A stretch of 64,000 bases of DNA from Canna indica (taxonomy: Eukaryota; Streptophyta; Magnoliopsida; Zingiberales; Cannaceae), in the NCBI GenBank assembly GCA_034359265.1, contig CP136895.1, forward strand, positions 37,900,001-37,964,000, in the 5' to 3' direction. Numbering within the stretch: the first letter of the stretch is position 1; each line of letters opens with the position of its first letter. The notes below the pieces were generated by a model. It saw nothing but the letters and a program-made list of their open reading frames with translations. It ran no database searches and was not told where the DNA came from. A program made the translations under genes and the position numbers. Positions 32,487 to 44,454 of the stretch are shown here, piece after piece.

Positions 32487-33181
32487 TGTTAGCTGAAGGG
32501 CTCTTCCTTCATGCTATATTTCCTCATAATTATTTTGATGATAACAAACCCATTTAACAAGTGTTTAAGCATGAAAATTGTAGGATCGATGAAAGATTCG
32601 TCAAGTCTATCATATCTTGATCAATCCTCAAAATAGGTTAACATGTGCATCAAAAATGTGTTAGGAAGCATGGACAATCCTTCAATCATAAAGCACGTTG
32701 AAGAACGAAGCCAGAAATCGAGCGCAAAATGAAAAATCCAAGCTAGAAAAATTTCCAGCTCTATTTCGGTCGACCAACCGGTCGACCGAATGGAGTAAAA
32801 GCATTGGCAGCAGCCAATTCGATCGACCGAATGTCGCCAAAAAATGGCAGTAGCCATTCGGTCGACCGAAGTTGGTGAAATCATATGGCTATCGTTGTGT
32901 CGATCGACCGGCTGATGCCAAAAATTGGCAAAAAGTTCATCGATCAACCGACTGGTCGACCGGATGACTTAGCACGAGCGGCTTCATAGAGTCGGTCGAC
33001 CGATTGGTCGACCATGCCAAATCTCGCGACAATCGGTCGACCCGTCGGTCGACCAAATGCTTATAGAAGCTAGCTTCGGTCGACAAACTAGTCGACCGGG
33101 TATGAAGGTTCAAAAGGGTTGACCGAATGCTTATATATACTCCCTTCTAATCTTTTTACTCAATTTTTCTCCCTCAAATCT
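32487..33181 (+). repeat. Sirevirus B 3' LTR, 3'-truncated
   Basis: It begins TGTTAGCTGAAGG right after the polypurine tract. It includes a palindrome array (32766-33125) and stops at CTCCCTCAAATCT, where GC-rich Gypsy LTR DNA begins. Confidence 0.85.
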
Positions 33182-33182
33182 C

Positions 33183-34042
33183 CACCTCTCCGCACCCACC
33201 TGCCACCGCCGCCCTTCCCCGGCCGCCGCCGGGCCACCGGAGACGCTGGCACCGTGCCAGCACTGACGCCGGCGCTTGCCGGCGCACCGCCGCCACCACG
33301 CGGCGGTGGCGGCGCCGCTGAGCGCCGGGCGCCGACCGGCCGGCTGCAATAGGAGAAGAAAAAAAAACCAAGAAAAAGGAAAAAAATAATATTTTATTCC
33401 AAAATGAGGTAACCCACATGATTCAATTAAGAGACGATCGATCCGACTTTCGATCCGATATGAGGAAACGCGTCAAAAATTGATGAAAACCCCGAGACAT
33501 AAAAATGGCGACATGAATCAAGAATTGGAGAAAAGAAGGCTTAAATCCGCTCACCGGATGGAGAGAAAACGGAAGAAGAAGATGCGCGGGATCTTCGCCC
33601 GATCGACACCGACGAACTCACAAAAATTCGGCTCCGATGGCTCCTCCTCCTCGACGGTTCCCTCTCTCTCCTCTCCTTTGCCTCGGGTGGTGTGTGGCTC
33701 AAAACCCCTGGCTGCACACCCCAGGGTCTAATTTATAGACATCGGTTGGGTCCAAATGACCAAAATACCCCTACCAAAGAGATCTGACTTAAACAATTCA
33801 TAACTCATCCGATCTAACTCCGATTCGAGATCCGATTGCACCGCCAAATTCGCTTCGAGACCCTCTATCACCCTAGCATGCTAAATCACAGAGATAAGTC
33901 AATAAAATTTCCCTTAATTTTTCTACATTAAATGCTTGCTTGGGTCTAATCCCGAAGCTTTCCGCTAATCTGCGCTAGCTAGGGTCCACAATCCCCCGCT
34001 CAAGAATAAAATATTACTATTAAGATTTTGGGTATTACAATT
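33183..34042 (-). repeat. Gypsy LTR (minus strand), probable 3' LTR
   Basis: On the minus strand it begins TGTAATACCC at 34042, preceded by a TTTAAGGAGGGAGGGAAT polypurine tract, as in Tekay/Del-type elements. Similar sequence in the opposite orientation lies at 35930. It includes a very GC-rich patch at 33183-33350, and the left end is not resolved. Confidence 0.7.
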
Positions 34043-34109
34043 CCCTCCCTCCTTAAACAAAATTAGTCCTTGAATTTTAAAATAGAAGAAAGAGGTTCAC
34101 CTTGACATC

Positions 34110-34700
34110 AAAAGATACAGGTACTATTCTTCTCTCTCTTATCCTGCTCAAACGTTCATCATTCCAACATACCATTTAAGCATGCATGCATGAAATACAA
34201 GATGCACTTGGATCAAACAACACATGAGTAGGTAATGCATTAACTGAAATAATACCTGACACCACTGCATTTGACGCCTCCGCATTCTCGGGAGTCAATG
34301 CGAAGACGCGAGCAGGCGGCCTTCCCGAACCCGCCGAGCGCTGCTACCCTGTCCCATGAGTTTGAGTCCGCTGTGCCACTGAAGCTATCAAAATAGGGGC
34401 TCTCCCTCCGGGTGGTGCTGCTGCTTGACCGCCTAATGGGCAGTCCCTCTTGATATGACTTGGCTGGCCACACCCAAAACAGGTACTCGGACCATAACAA
34501 ACTCCTATGTGCCTCCTCCCGCATTGTCCACACTCTGACACCTCGCCTCTTTGGCCTCCTGGTACAGTGGTACTTTGAGTAGCTATCGGTGGTCCTGTCC
34601 GCGCACGGTCTCTAAAACTTCCCTGTCCCTATCTCTGCGCAATAGTGCCAGGAATTGAAATGTTAGAAAGAACGATAAAACAGATATGCATATAGAAAAA
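34110..34700 (-). pseudogene. Gypsy gag-protease fragment
   Basis: The minus strand encodes a zinc knuckle C-FG-C-GQPS-H-IKRD-C, preceded by CGQCGRRHIGVCYG as in Del/Tekay Gag. After a frameshift it continues as ARVFALTPENAEASNAVVSG and THVLFDPSASC, which matches the start of the protease with its active-site Asp (LFD). The remaining pol is missing; the fragment passes straight to the polypurine tract of the LTR at 34042, so there is a large internal deletion. Confidence 0.75.
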
Positions 34701-34934
34701 ACCTAGTATTTAGCTATCGGTTGTCTTCATCTTTATCTAGATTATTTTCTTCATCAGGGTTGAACATCCCTATTCGCTTGCGTCGACTTCAAGTCAAGCT
34801 TCTAGGTGATCTCACTACTCTCACCCATGATTCTTTTCTTTTTCTTCTTATTTTCTTGTGTGCTCTCAAATTTCTCTTCTCGTCGAGATGGAAGAAAATT
34901 GTCTTAATTTTTTTTCCTTTCTTCTTTGGTATCA
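34701..34934. other. Unassigned sequence
   Basis: Pyrimidine-rich DNA between the Gypsy fragment and the CACTA end. I see nothing recognisable. Confidence 0.4.
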
Positions 34935-35929
34935 CACTACAACAAAAATCGTCATTAATAGCATGCCATCAACGTTATCATAGGTAGTGTATAGAATTAA
35001 ACGAAACGCTGTCAAATCGCACGCTATCTTATGTATGGAGGCTACAATAGAGTTTCTGGGAATGCAATTGTGAATGTTTTATGAATGTTATTTTATAACA
35101 TTTTGTATTCGTTATGATTAGTTCGTGATAGCATTCTGAACTTGCTATTACTTCATTCTACAATAGCAATAATATTTATATAACTTTTTCGAACCGTTAT
35201 CCATCACTAAAGAAAGCATTTTAAAACTATCATACAAAAGTAGGTTTAATCTAGCTTGTTGCTATTACTGAAATAATTTTTTATTTTTCTAATTTATTAA
35301 CAATATAAGAATCAATATTTAAAAATATTTTTATATTAAATCAAGAGTACATTACATAAATCCAAACTACTAAAACATAACATTAATCTAAACTTAGTAA
35401 AATATCAATTAATGAACTTAAACATAGATCAATATTGTCTTCTAATAATAAAAAGAAAGTAGATTAAGTATTGTCTTCTAAAACAAAAGTAGCTAGCCTG
35501 TTATAGTCATGAAATCTTCCAACATAGCTTCCAGATATCTAACCCTTGACCAATTGAAATCTTCCAACTAGCATCAAGTTCCAGTTGAACCTTGATCACC
35601 CTACTCCTAAGCCATACATAACATCAACAACTTTTTCTTTGCCATAAAGTTTCTTCATAGTTTTTTCAGCTTGAGAAAGTCTCATTTGCTACAGAACAAA
35701 TGATGAATTATATCAACATACTAGTTGAAATGGTCTACCCCATGCTCTAAAGGTCAGTTATGAAAGATGTGAGACAACCTAATGAAATATGGTGATCTAG
35801 AAATAAATATATTTAACCTACTAAATTATCCAAAAATATCAACAGAGAAAGGAATAGGTAGTGTGCACCAACATAAATGCAAGTTTTCCCATCAACTTTG
35901 TCAAATCCCAAAACTGGATGCATTATTAG
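34935..35929 (-). mobile_element. CACTA fragment of a second family, one end only
   Basis: It starts CACTACAACAAAAATCGTC, a typical CACTA terminus different from the element at 1280. Subterminal AT-rich motifs with TTATAGCATT-type repeats follow. A minus-strand coding trace near 35560-35700 (MRLSQAEKTMKKLYGKEKVV) could be the tail of its accessory gene. The other end is absent; the fragment is cut by the Gypsy LTR at 35930. Confidence 0.65.
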
Positions 35930-36430
35930 TGTAATACCCAAAAATCTTAATAATAATATTTTTATTTTTGGGTGGGGGATCATGGGCCCTAGTTAGCGTG
36001 GATTAGTGAAAAGCTTCGGGATTGACTCGAGCAAGCATTTAATGTAGAAAAATTAAGGGAAATTTTATTTGTCTTATCTCTGTGATTTAGCATGCCAGGG
36101 TGATAGAAGGTCTCAAGGCGAATTTGACGATGCAATCGAATCTCGAATCGGAGTTAGATCGAATGAGTTATGGGCTGTTTAAGTCAGATCTCTTAGGTAG
36201 GGGTATTTTGGTCATTTGGATCCAATCGTTATCTACAAATTAGACCCTGGGGTGTGCAGCCAGGCGTTTTGAGTCGTGCGCCACCCAATGGTGAAAAGAA
36301 AAGCTAGGATCGTGCCAAAGGTAAGATCGTCAAAGAGGACTCCTGATCTCTACTCATGGGTTTTTCATAGGATACAACGGGAGAGTTCGGCGATGACTGC
36401 CCTAAGCAATATCTAGGCTTTCTGGGATAG
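35930..36430 (+). repeat. Gypsy LTR fragment (plus strand)
   Basis: It starts TGTAATACCCAAAAATC and matches, in the opposite orientation, the LTR at 33183-34042 through about 36300 (GCAAGCATTTAATGTAG, TAGACCCTGGGGTGTGCAGC). The right limit is uncertain. Confidence 0.65.
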
Positions 36431-36479
36431 GGTAAAGATTTCTCGTTGTGACGATGAAGATTCCTTTGACTTTCTTCCC

Positions 36480-36727
36480 TATTCCTCCTCAGATAAGATT
36501 TTTCATCGTAGAGAGTTTGGAACCGTCTTTATGTATCAGATTCTGTTTGAAGAACTTGAAGTTCGCCTGCCCTTCACAGACTTTGAGTGTGGGACATTGA
36601 ATTAGGCGAATGTAGCTCCTTCGCAACTGCACTCGAATAGCTAGGCGATTATCCGTTGTTTTGATATCTTGATGCAGTGTCTCAGCCTTGAGCCGAGCCT
36701 TCATGTGTTCTTCTCCTTCTTTCAGAT
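36480..36727 (+). pseudogene. 'Putative gypsy type transposon' (Transposase_28-like) fragment
   Basis: The reading YQILFEELEVRLPFTDFECG then ANVAPSQLHSNS, and CLSLEPSLHVFFSFFQ, has the pattern of the plant domain known as Transposase_28, found at the start of certain Gypsy-related genes (LPF..F, SQLHPN.W, PS...F..FF). Two TAG codons interrupt it, one of them where the family has Trp (NS-W-AII). It is cut at 36737 by Sirevirus E. Function unknown. Confidence 0.6.
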
Positions 36728-36737
36728 AAATGGTTAT

Positions 36738-37947
36738 TGTTGGTAAAATGGCCTACACTAGAGGAGGATGAATAGTGTGTTATCTAATCTTTTCGTCTAA
36801 TTCTGATTTTAATCTATTCTTAAACTACTTAGGCAAATTATCAATTCAAGTAGCAAATGCGGAAGTGAGTAATAAAGCAATTAACACAAGCAAGATGAGC
36901 AATGCAAACACAATGCGATTTATAGTGGTTCGGCCCCAATGCCTACTCCACTACCTAAGCACTCCGCTTAGGATTTCCAAACTAGTTTAACTAGATTAAG
37001 TAGTTTCCTTACAAAAAGGAATTTACACCGGAGAGTCTCCGCTCTCAAACCGAAGATACTTCCACATCCGGAAGTATCCCGCCTTCCTACCGAGAGCAAT
37101 CTCTCACCTCAACCCTAAAGACAACTGAACTAATCCTAGTAAACTATATTTACACCGGTGGATTTAAACCTCAAATAACAAGGCAATCACCAACTCAATC
37201 AACCTAGCACTCTAGGTTTACACACTTGATAAATACAATGAAATAACCAATAAAATACACAATTTAATGGAGCAATAAATCAAACAACAAATACTTAGCT
37301 CCAAAAGAAACTCCCTAGTCCTCTTGATGCCTCAAGATGATGAATCGATGAAGCTTGAAGGCTATGTCAAGGAGATGAGAGATCAAACTAGGGTTTCACC
37401 AAAGAGTGGCTCAATGAGGTTTAATGATCATCAAAATATGGCTAAGGAATGTTAGAAGAGGGATAGAAGGCTTGCTAAGGCTTTTATTTATAAGCCATGA
37501 GGGAAGTATCACTCAACGGCTCGAAATATAGCCATTTTTGGCCGTCCGGTCGTAGGCTGGTCGATCGTCGATCGACCAACCAAGCGACCGATCGAGCGAT
37601 CGGAACCCATTGTGCTTTCTGGGCTCATTTAGGTCGACCGATCAATTGACTGGCCATAGAGTATTGGTACTCTACATATTGTACTTGTACTCTACATTGA
37701 GTTTCAACCGGTTTTTTTCTTTGGTTCGGGTTTCGGATTACGGGTTTGGTTCTTTAAGGGTCTTGACACCATAATGAGGATTTTACAATTTATCTAAACA
37801 CCCTAAACCTAGACTCTATCTTACCGACAAAATCCGAGCGCGTCGACCAACGTCCTTCCGATTTTCTGATTTCTTCGATATTTTTGATTGCGGACGTCGA
37901 GCGCTAACTGACTTGGAAACTGAAAGTATTTCTCAATGAAACATTAG
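36738..37947 (-). repeat. Sirevirus E 3' LTR (minus strand), lacking its first ~60 bp
   Basis: The left edge is TGTTGGTAAAATGGCC (element end ...CCAACA). It is closely related to the LTR of element C. A TATAAATA box lies on the minus strand at 37485-37492, and a short palindrome array at 37551-37660. The right edge stops at ...CATTAG, before the expected U3 start. Confidence 0.8.
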
Positions 37948-40689
37948 ATTTCTACAAAAATCCAAAGTATCAAGAAATGAGCACATGGAAAGAACAATAC
38001 TTTAAAGTTTCAAAATTCAATTTTAAAAATCCATAGCAAATCATATTTATACTCATAATTTTTGAAATTTTTTATGCCATAAACTAGATTTTTCAAGGAA
38101 TATGTAGATTCAAGAATCAATCAAAAATTATTTTTTTGCATTTTTTTAAAATTCACCAAGTTCTAGTGGTATTTTCGTAAATAATTGGATTTTTTCAAAA
38201 TATTTTCAGATTTCATTCAAACTTTCCTTATACCAAGATATGATCATCTAAAGCATGTGTATCAAGTTTGAAGTGAAAATAATATCGGTTGATCAAAATA
38301 TGAACTTAGCACGATTTCATTCAAAGTATGCTTGAAAACATGAAAATGTTAAGTATCAGATTTTGCTATCTACTCATGTTTTCTCTAACTTAGGCATCTA
38401 GACATCTAACATGAGTGAATCTAAATATATGAGTCAAGTTTGGGCTGAAAATAAGGTTTCTAAGTCACTTTGTTGACTTAGGTCAAGTATACTTCAAGTT
38501 TACAAAAATCAAACTTTTAAATCCATATAAAATCATATTATTGACAATTTTTTTTGAAACTTTAACTGGACAAACTAGATTTTTCAAGGAATCTACAGGT
38601 TCAAGAATTAGTAAAAAATCGGTTTCCTATAAATTCATAAAATTTCTGAAAGTACAAGGGTATTTTCATAAATTTTAGATTCTTTTTTTTTTCGGAAGTT
38701 GTTTTGGTTACAAGATTCATTATGTCACACCATTTGGGTTGATGATCAAGAGATGGTATAGGCTCAGCTGCTACATTGAAACTTTAATTGGACAAATTAG
38801 ATTTTTTTTTCAAGAATTAGTCAAAAATCGGTTTCATATAAATTCATAAAATTCCTGAAAGTACAAGGGCATTTTCGTAAATTTCAGATTTTTTTTTATA
38901 GAAGTTGTCAATTTTGCTTCAAACTTTTCAGACATCGCTGAATGATCATTTTAGATACGTGTGTCAAGTTTGAGCTCAAAATGAATTCTCTAAGTTCATT
39001 TTTTATCCTATCTCGATTTCAACCAAAAATTCATTTTTCAAGATATCACTCAAGTTATCAAAATCATTTTTAGAAATGATTTTACTCAAACAATAGTGAG
39101 AACGATATTAGAAATGAAATCAAAATAGTAAACACAAAGTTTCATTTGAAGTTTTCGACGAAAAATCAAAGTATCAGAAAGAATGATATTTCAAAAGAAT
39201 GATACTTTGCATTTTTGAAATCCAACTTCCAAATTCCACTATAAATCAGATTCTTAATGAAAATTTTTGAAATTTTTATTGAACATATTTCACTATAAAC
39301 CTATGGACACCTTACTTGAGTAACTATAAACATATTTCTAAAATATGGATTGAAAATGAGACTTCTAAGTCAATTTGTTGACTTGGGTCAACTTGGTCCA
39401 AAAGTTGTTATCATGAAATGGCCTCTATGTCATTTTATCCATATCCATATGAATTTTTCATTATAAATGCATGGAAACATGTCATACCGATTCCTAAACA
39501 TGTTTATAAAGTTTGGAATTAAAATGAAGTGTCCAAGTCGATTTGTTGACTTGAGTCAAACTTTTCCATGTTTAAGTCCACTAATCTAATCTAGTTATCA
39601 TCCTGTTCATCTACTCATGAATTTTCAAGTTTAAATGACTAGAATCATGTGATATGTGTATCTAAACTTGTTTTCCAATCACTAACTCAAAATGAGGTCT
39701 CTAATATGAATTTCAACCTAGAGCAAGTTTCATTCAATCAAGATATCATGAAATTGCATAAGTTATCAAAATTTTACCTACTCATTAAATATCATATATT
39801 TATCATGCAAAACCAATCATGAGTAGAGGTGGCAATTTTATCTGCATCCGCTAACTAAAAACCGCATCTGCACCGTATCCGATCCATTTCCGCAAATAAA
39901 AATGGATATGGATACAGATACAGATACAGATTTAGAAAATTTATATCCGCACAGATACGGTGCAGATACAGATATGACTGTGGATCCGCACCGTATCCGC
40001 ATTGCCTATCCACGTCTTTGAATTACTATTTTGCCCATATAAGTTATTAATATATATAAGAGCTCTATGGTAATTTCATGTCAAGATGAATTTTAAAGTA
40101 TATTATATATTTATTTTAGATCAATGAATTGGTAATTTATTGATTTTTAAAATTAAATATATTATTTTAATAGTTTTTTATTAAATATGGTGCGGATATC
40201 CGCATTTGAAGCAGTGCAGATATGGATATCCATATTCACATCCGTAGCGGATACGGAGCAAATACAGATGTGCGGATATGGCGTGCGGTGCGGATACGGA
40301 TAATCCAGTATTCGCACCGTATCCGATCCGTTGCCAGCCCTAATCATGAGTATTGAGACGTCATTATAGCACAAGTATTCAAGTATTATACTAAGATTTT
40401 TGCAAAATCAAACTTATACCTCATTCTTGAAAATTTTGCCAAACTTGTCTTTTTTCTTTCAATTTCTATAGCCTTCCATTTTATCATAACTTGCAAACAA
40501 TATTCTTTAGTAGGATAATGAAAAAATGTAATTACTAGCAAGTTATCAAACTAAGTAGCAAAGAGAGGGATCAATTATCAATATCAAAGTCTACTTTGTT
40601 AAATAGTTTCAAATTCATTTCAAAATGAAATCAAGTGATACCAAAATAAATTTTAAGAGATCACAAGTGAAATATAAATGAAAAACATG
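37948..40689 (-). other. Sirevirus E long non-coding spacer
   Basis: AT-rich, no pol. It is built from diverged repeats of about 130-200 bp, such as the GAAACTTTAA-TGGACAAA-TAGATTTTT module at about 38560-38700 and 38775-38905. The W-box-like palindrome TTGACTTAGGTCAA recurs at 38473, 39378 and 39546 with small changes. A hAT MITE is inserted at 39824. Confidence 0.7.
39824..40342. mobile_element. hAT-type MITE, second copy, 519 bp
   Basis: It has a perfect 8-bp duplication ATCATGAG (39816-39823 and 40343-40350), termini TAGAGGTGGCAA and TTGCCAGCCCTA, and the same GCGGATACGGAT-rich arms as the copy at 16302. Confidence 0.92.
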
Positions 40690-40800
40690 ATCTCCAACCC
40701 TTCATATTGGTTGAAGATCGAAAGACCACAATTAGCCTACGATTTAGAATCGCAAGGTCGCTTAGGCCCGTTATAGGTCATATAGGTCTCCGAAGAGACC
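40690..40800 (-). other. Conserved structured non-coding domain after gag (copy E)
   Basis: On the minus strand, GGTCTC-TTCG-GAGACC (40785-40800) is a perfect six-pair hairpin. The same downstream text as in copies B, C and D follows (GCGACCTTGCG, TCGTAGGCTAATTG, CAACC...GGGTTGGAGATCATG). Confidence 0.75.
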
Positions 40801-40990
40801 AGAAATCAAAAACGAAAATCATTTTTCAAGGAATATATCGAGAGCGAGGAAATCAACATTGGAGTGATAGGAATGATATCAAAGTACTTTTGATGCCAAC
40901 CTTACTAAGGCATCAAGATGGCTTGAAGTTGCAACCTCATGAATATTTTTCATTTGAATCCACGGTCAACCTCAACATTCCATTTGTTAT

Positions 40991-41650
40991 TCATCCTTGT
41001 GTGGTAGCTCGCCCTACAAAAGAGCATGAGACATTTGGTACCCAAATGACTTTGGGTCCTTGGGGGTTAGAGGGCTTAGCTACCCAAAATATCTTAACAC
41101 CACTTGGGTTCATCTTAAGTGCGCAATCATATATAGCATGCCTATAGACACCACAACAAAAGCAATGACCATGAAATTCTTTGTTTTTATTTTTCTTAAC
41201 ATGAGGTTTAAATGTGGAATGCCTAACATGAGATTTATGGTTAGCATGAGCATTCTTGAAAGAAACACTTTTCTTTTCAAATTTCCTAGAAGAATAAATA
41301 TTCTTAATTTCATTTGCTATGTTACTTAAAACTACACCCTCATTTTTTAAGGTATCAAAGATTGATACAAAGCACACACTTGAGATTTCAATAATCAATT
41401 CACATTTTTTAAATTCTCATTCTCAAGTTTGAAATCACTTTTGAAATCATTACTTCTAAGCTTCATTTTTTATTTCAAAACCTCATTTTCATAATCGGAG
41501 AATTCTTCAAGTTTGAGATTTAAGACCTTTAAAGAACCAAACTCGTAATCCGAAATCCGAAGAGGATTTGAAATGAAAAGAATGTCATAATAGGAGGATT
41601 TCAAATTTGATCCATGCATCTCGGCTAAATCGATACTATGTCAAGAGTTA
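40991..41650 (-). pseudogene. gag: Sirevirus E Gag, C-terminal part
   Basis: The open part (40991-41398) ends in the second zinc knuckle, here C-FC-C-GVYR-H-AIYD-C with glycine changed to arginine. It is followed by PSNPQGPKVIWVPNVS and GRATTQG. Upstream to about 41650 the coiled-coil region can be traced but has stops. The N-terminal half is missing. Confidence 0.75.
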
Positions 41651-42750
41651 CACCTTTGAAGATCGAATTCTGTCTCCTACTCCGCGAATTCAAGATCACG
41701 ATCTTGCTCCGGAACCAAGGTGCTGCCAAGTGATGAACACCCTCTAGGTGAGCACACGGACGAACACGACGAACTGGGCGGCTCCCTAGTGCTAGCTCGG
41801 CTCTATTGGAACACCTTCGGTTTGGTCAAGTTGCCACAAAAGGGAGCTAAGCTTCCTTCAAAAGGAGGTCGCCTTCCTAAGAAGAGGTTGGTAGCCTTTC
41901 CGGAGATGCGTGCATACCCCATCTAAACCTCAAATGGGTATTTATAGACGCGCCAATCATATTGAACGTGTCATCACAATTGTTGATTAATCCAAAGCCA
42001 TATCCGGAATCAATAAAATGATTTTAATGTCCGAATAAAATATATCCTTAATAACAATTATCAAGGATGAATTTCTTAAATTCAAGATGCCGAAAATAAT
42101 ATATCCTTTAATAATGATTATCAAAGATACATTACCTAGATTATAATCAACATAATTCAAATTTTAAATCATATTTAAAATTTAGAATTATTAATTTCAA
42201 TTTTGAAAACTCTTTTTTCAAATTTGGTATTAATCTTCAAAATCACCAAGAGAGAATTAGCGAGTTAATGGTCATGCGGATCCAATCCGATAAACCATAA
42301 CTCAAAACCCAATTCGGTTCGCCCTATGTGTGCGACCCTGCAGGTTCACTTAACATTGGTAATGGATCCAAAACTCATTTGCAACCCACGAGTAATAAAC
42401 AGCCTCTAGCAAGACATTATGACTACCCAAGTCAAGTGAAGTCAGTGATCCGAACAACCTAACTCACAGTATGATACTCTGTCCTTTTGTCACGCGATAT
42501 ATGGATCGAGCATAAGGCATGGATTATATTATCCTTATATTGCTCAATCTAGTTTCTTGATTCTTGAGTAGACCGACTTAACAAATAACATTGATACCAT
42601 TATCAATTCATTTGAGCATGATCATGCATTTCCTCAGTCACACTCATCAAGGGGCCCAGAGATATCTCTCATATACGAGAGGGACAAATTCCTTCACGAC
42701 TACACATATTCCTCTACATGATTCATTCCATGTCCAACTGTAGATCTAAT
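41651..42750 (-). repeat. LTR-like fragment, probably Copia
   Basis: The block GTGTGCGACCCTGCAGGTTC, AACAGCCTCTAGCAAGACAT and GTATATGGATCGAGC-type text resembles plant Copia LTRs. A TATAAATA box on the minus strand (41939-41948 region) suggests minus orientation. No ends were resolved. Confidence 0.45.
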
Positions 42751-44387
42751 TATTGGCCTAAGGTTTTCTACCTTGGTCTTAATCTCGGTTTTGATGATAA
42801 CAAATATGGAACTAATGTTTCATTGAGAAATCTTTCAGGTTCCAAGTCAATTAGCGCTCAACGTCCCCAATTGTAAAAATCAAAGAAATCGAAGAAATCG
42901 GCAAGGACACTCGTTGACGCTCGGGATTCTTCGGGAAGTTAGAGTTTAGGTTTAGGGTGTATAGAATGTGATGTAATCCTCTTTATGATGCAAAGAACCC
43001 AAAAACCAAATCCGAATCCCAAAACATGAAAATCCGAAAACCGCTCTGAAATTCACTAAGCCTAGGGAGCTCCTTGGAGGGCTATATGACCTAGACATTT
43101 TCTTGACACAAAAAATGGCGGTAATTGTTTCTTGGGTTAAAACTAGATAACGAGGTATTTTTAAAGATTTTTTGGTAGCCTTTAGTCTACCCATACTTGA
43201 CCCGGGAGATTAGAGAATTTCTATTTTTCGAAAAATTTTACTAGACCCCAAAAACTAGATTTTGATTCATAAGGATTTTGAATTTTTTAGATATTTTTAT
43301 TGAATCTAAATGGGGGGTAATCCTTATATAATATTTATGTTTTAAAGTTATTAACTTAAAGTTAGTAAATGTTATATATAAGTAGACTTAACAAAGAAGG
43401 TACCCAAACGAGCAGAAAATCCAGCCTAACCAAACTGCCCTGCCCAGATTCGGTCAACCGGCGGCATTTCGGTCGACCGGTCGGTCGACCGAACATTGCC
43501 CAGAACGGGCAGGATGCTCCGGTCGCTCAGGCGGTCGCTTGGTCGATCGACCGACGATCGATCGGACAAGCGATCGACGGGCTGTAACAGGCAAAAAATC
43601 GCCTATTGAGAAGAGAGAGCTCTCTCTTCTCTTCATGGCTTATAAATAGGAAGCCATGAGAGCCTTCCTTCATTATGTTGATCACCTATAACCTCCTTGG
43701 GCCATCTCTTGATCAATTCTAAGCCTTCATTTAGCAAATCTTGTGAAAACCCTAGCTTGAACCTTTTATCTCCTTGATTAAGCCTTTACTTCATTGCTTC
43801 ATCATCAAAGGCATCAAGAGGAAGCTAGGAATCTTGTTGTGGAGCTAAGTAATTTATTATTTGATTTATTGCTCTATTTAGTGTTGTATTTTCTTATTTA
43901 TTTCCTTGTATTTGTGTTTGTGTAAGACCTAGAGTGTGGGTCTTGAAATTGGATAGTAGCCTTGGTGTTTGAGGTTTAAATCCACCGGTGTAAACATAGT
44001 TTACTAGGATTAGTTGAGTTGTCCTTTAGGTTGAGGTGGAAGAGTGCTCTCGATAAGAAGGCGGAGACTTTCAGGTGTGGAAGTGCCTTGGGTTGAGAGT
44101 GAGACTCTTCAGGTCAAAGTCCTCATTGTAAGGGAAACAAGATTAATCTAGTAAAACTAAGTTTGGAAATCCTAAGCGGGATGCTTAGGTAGTGGAGTAG
44201 GCATTGGAGCCGAACCACTATAAATCTTCGTGCGTTTGCTTAATTAGCATATTCACTTTGCTTTCGCTTGTTATTGAATTTGTTAAATTGCCTAAGTAAC
44301 CAAGTAAATGATTAAAATTGAAATTAGGCGAATCGATTAGTAAACACACTATTCACCCCAACTTTAGTGTAGGCCATTTAACCAACA
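42751..44387 (+). repeat. Sirevirus C 5' LTR, 1,637 bp
   Basis: It begins TATTGGCCTAAGG (TG changed to TA) and ends ...TTTAACCAACA next to the primer-binding site. It has a palindrome array at 43446-43580 and a TATAAATA box at 43641-43648, 60 bp downstream. It matches the LTR at 51018 better than the one at 49036. Confidence 0.85.
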
Positions 44388-44389
44388 AT

Positions 44390-44401
44390 TGGTATCAGAG
44401 C
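44390..44401 (+). other. Primer-binding site (initiator tRNA-Met)
   Basis: TGGTATCAGAGC, 2 bp after the LTR end. Confidence 0.9.
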
Positions 44402-44454
44402 GGGTTGTAGTTTGAGATTTCACCATCTCGTCTACATCTAGTCTCGATCCGAAA

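Noticed and set aside
33119..33419. Proline/alanine-rich overlapping frames on both strands
   Set aside because: They arise from a GC-rich patch at the edge of a Gypsy LTR; no conserved pattern.
41720..41926. 68-codon plus-strand frame
   Set aside because: It lies in an LTR-like fragment whose TATA box points the other way; no support.
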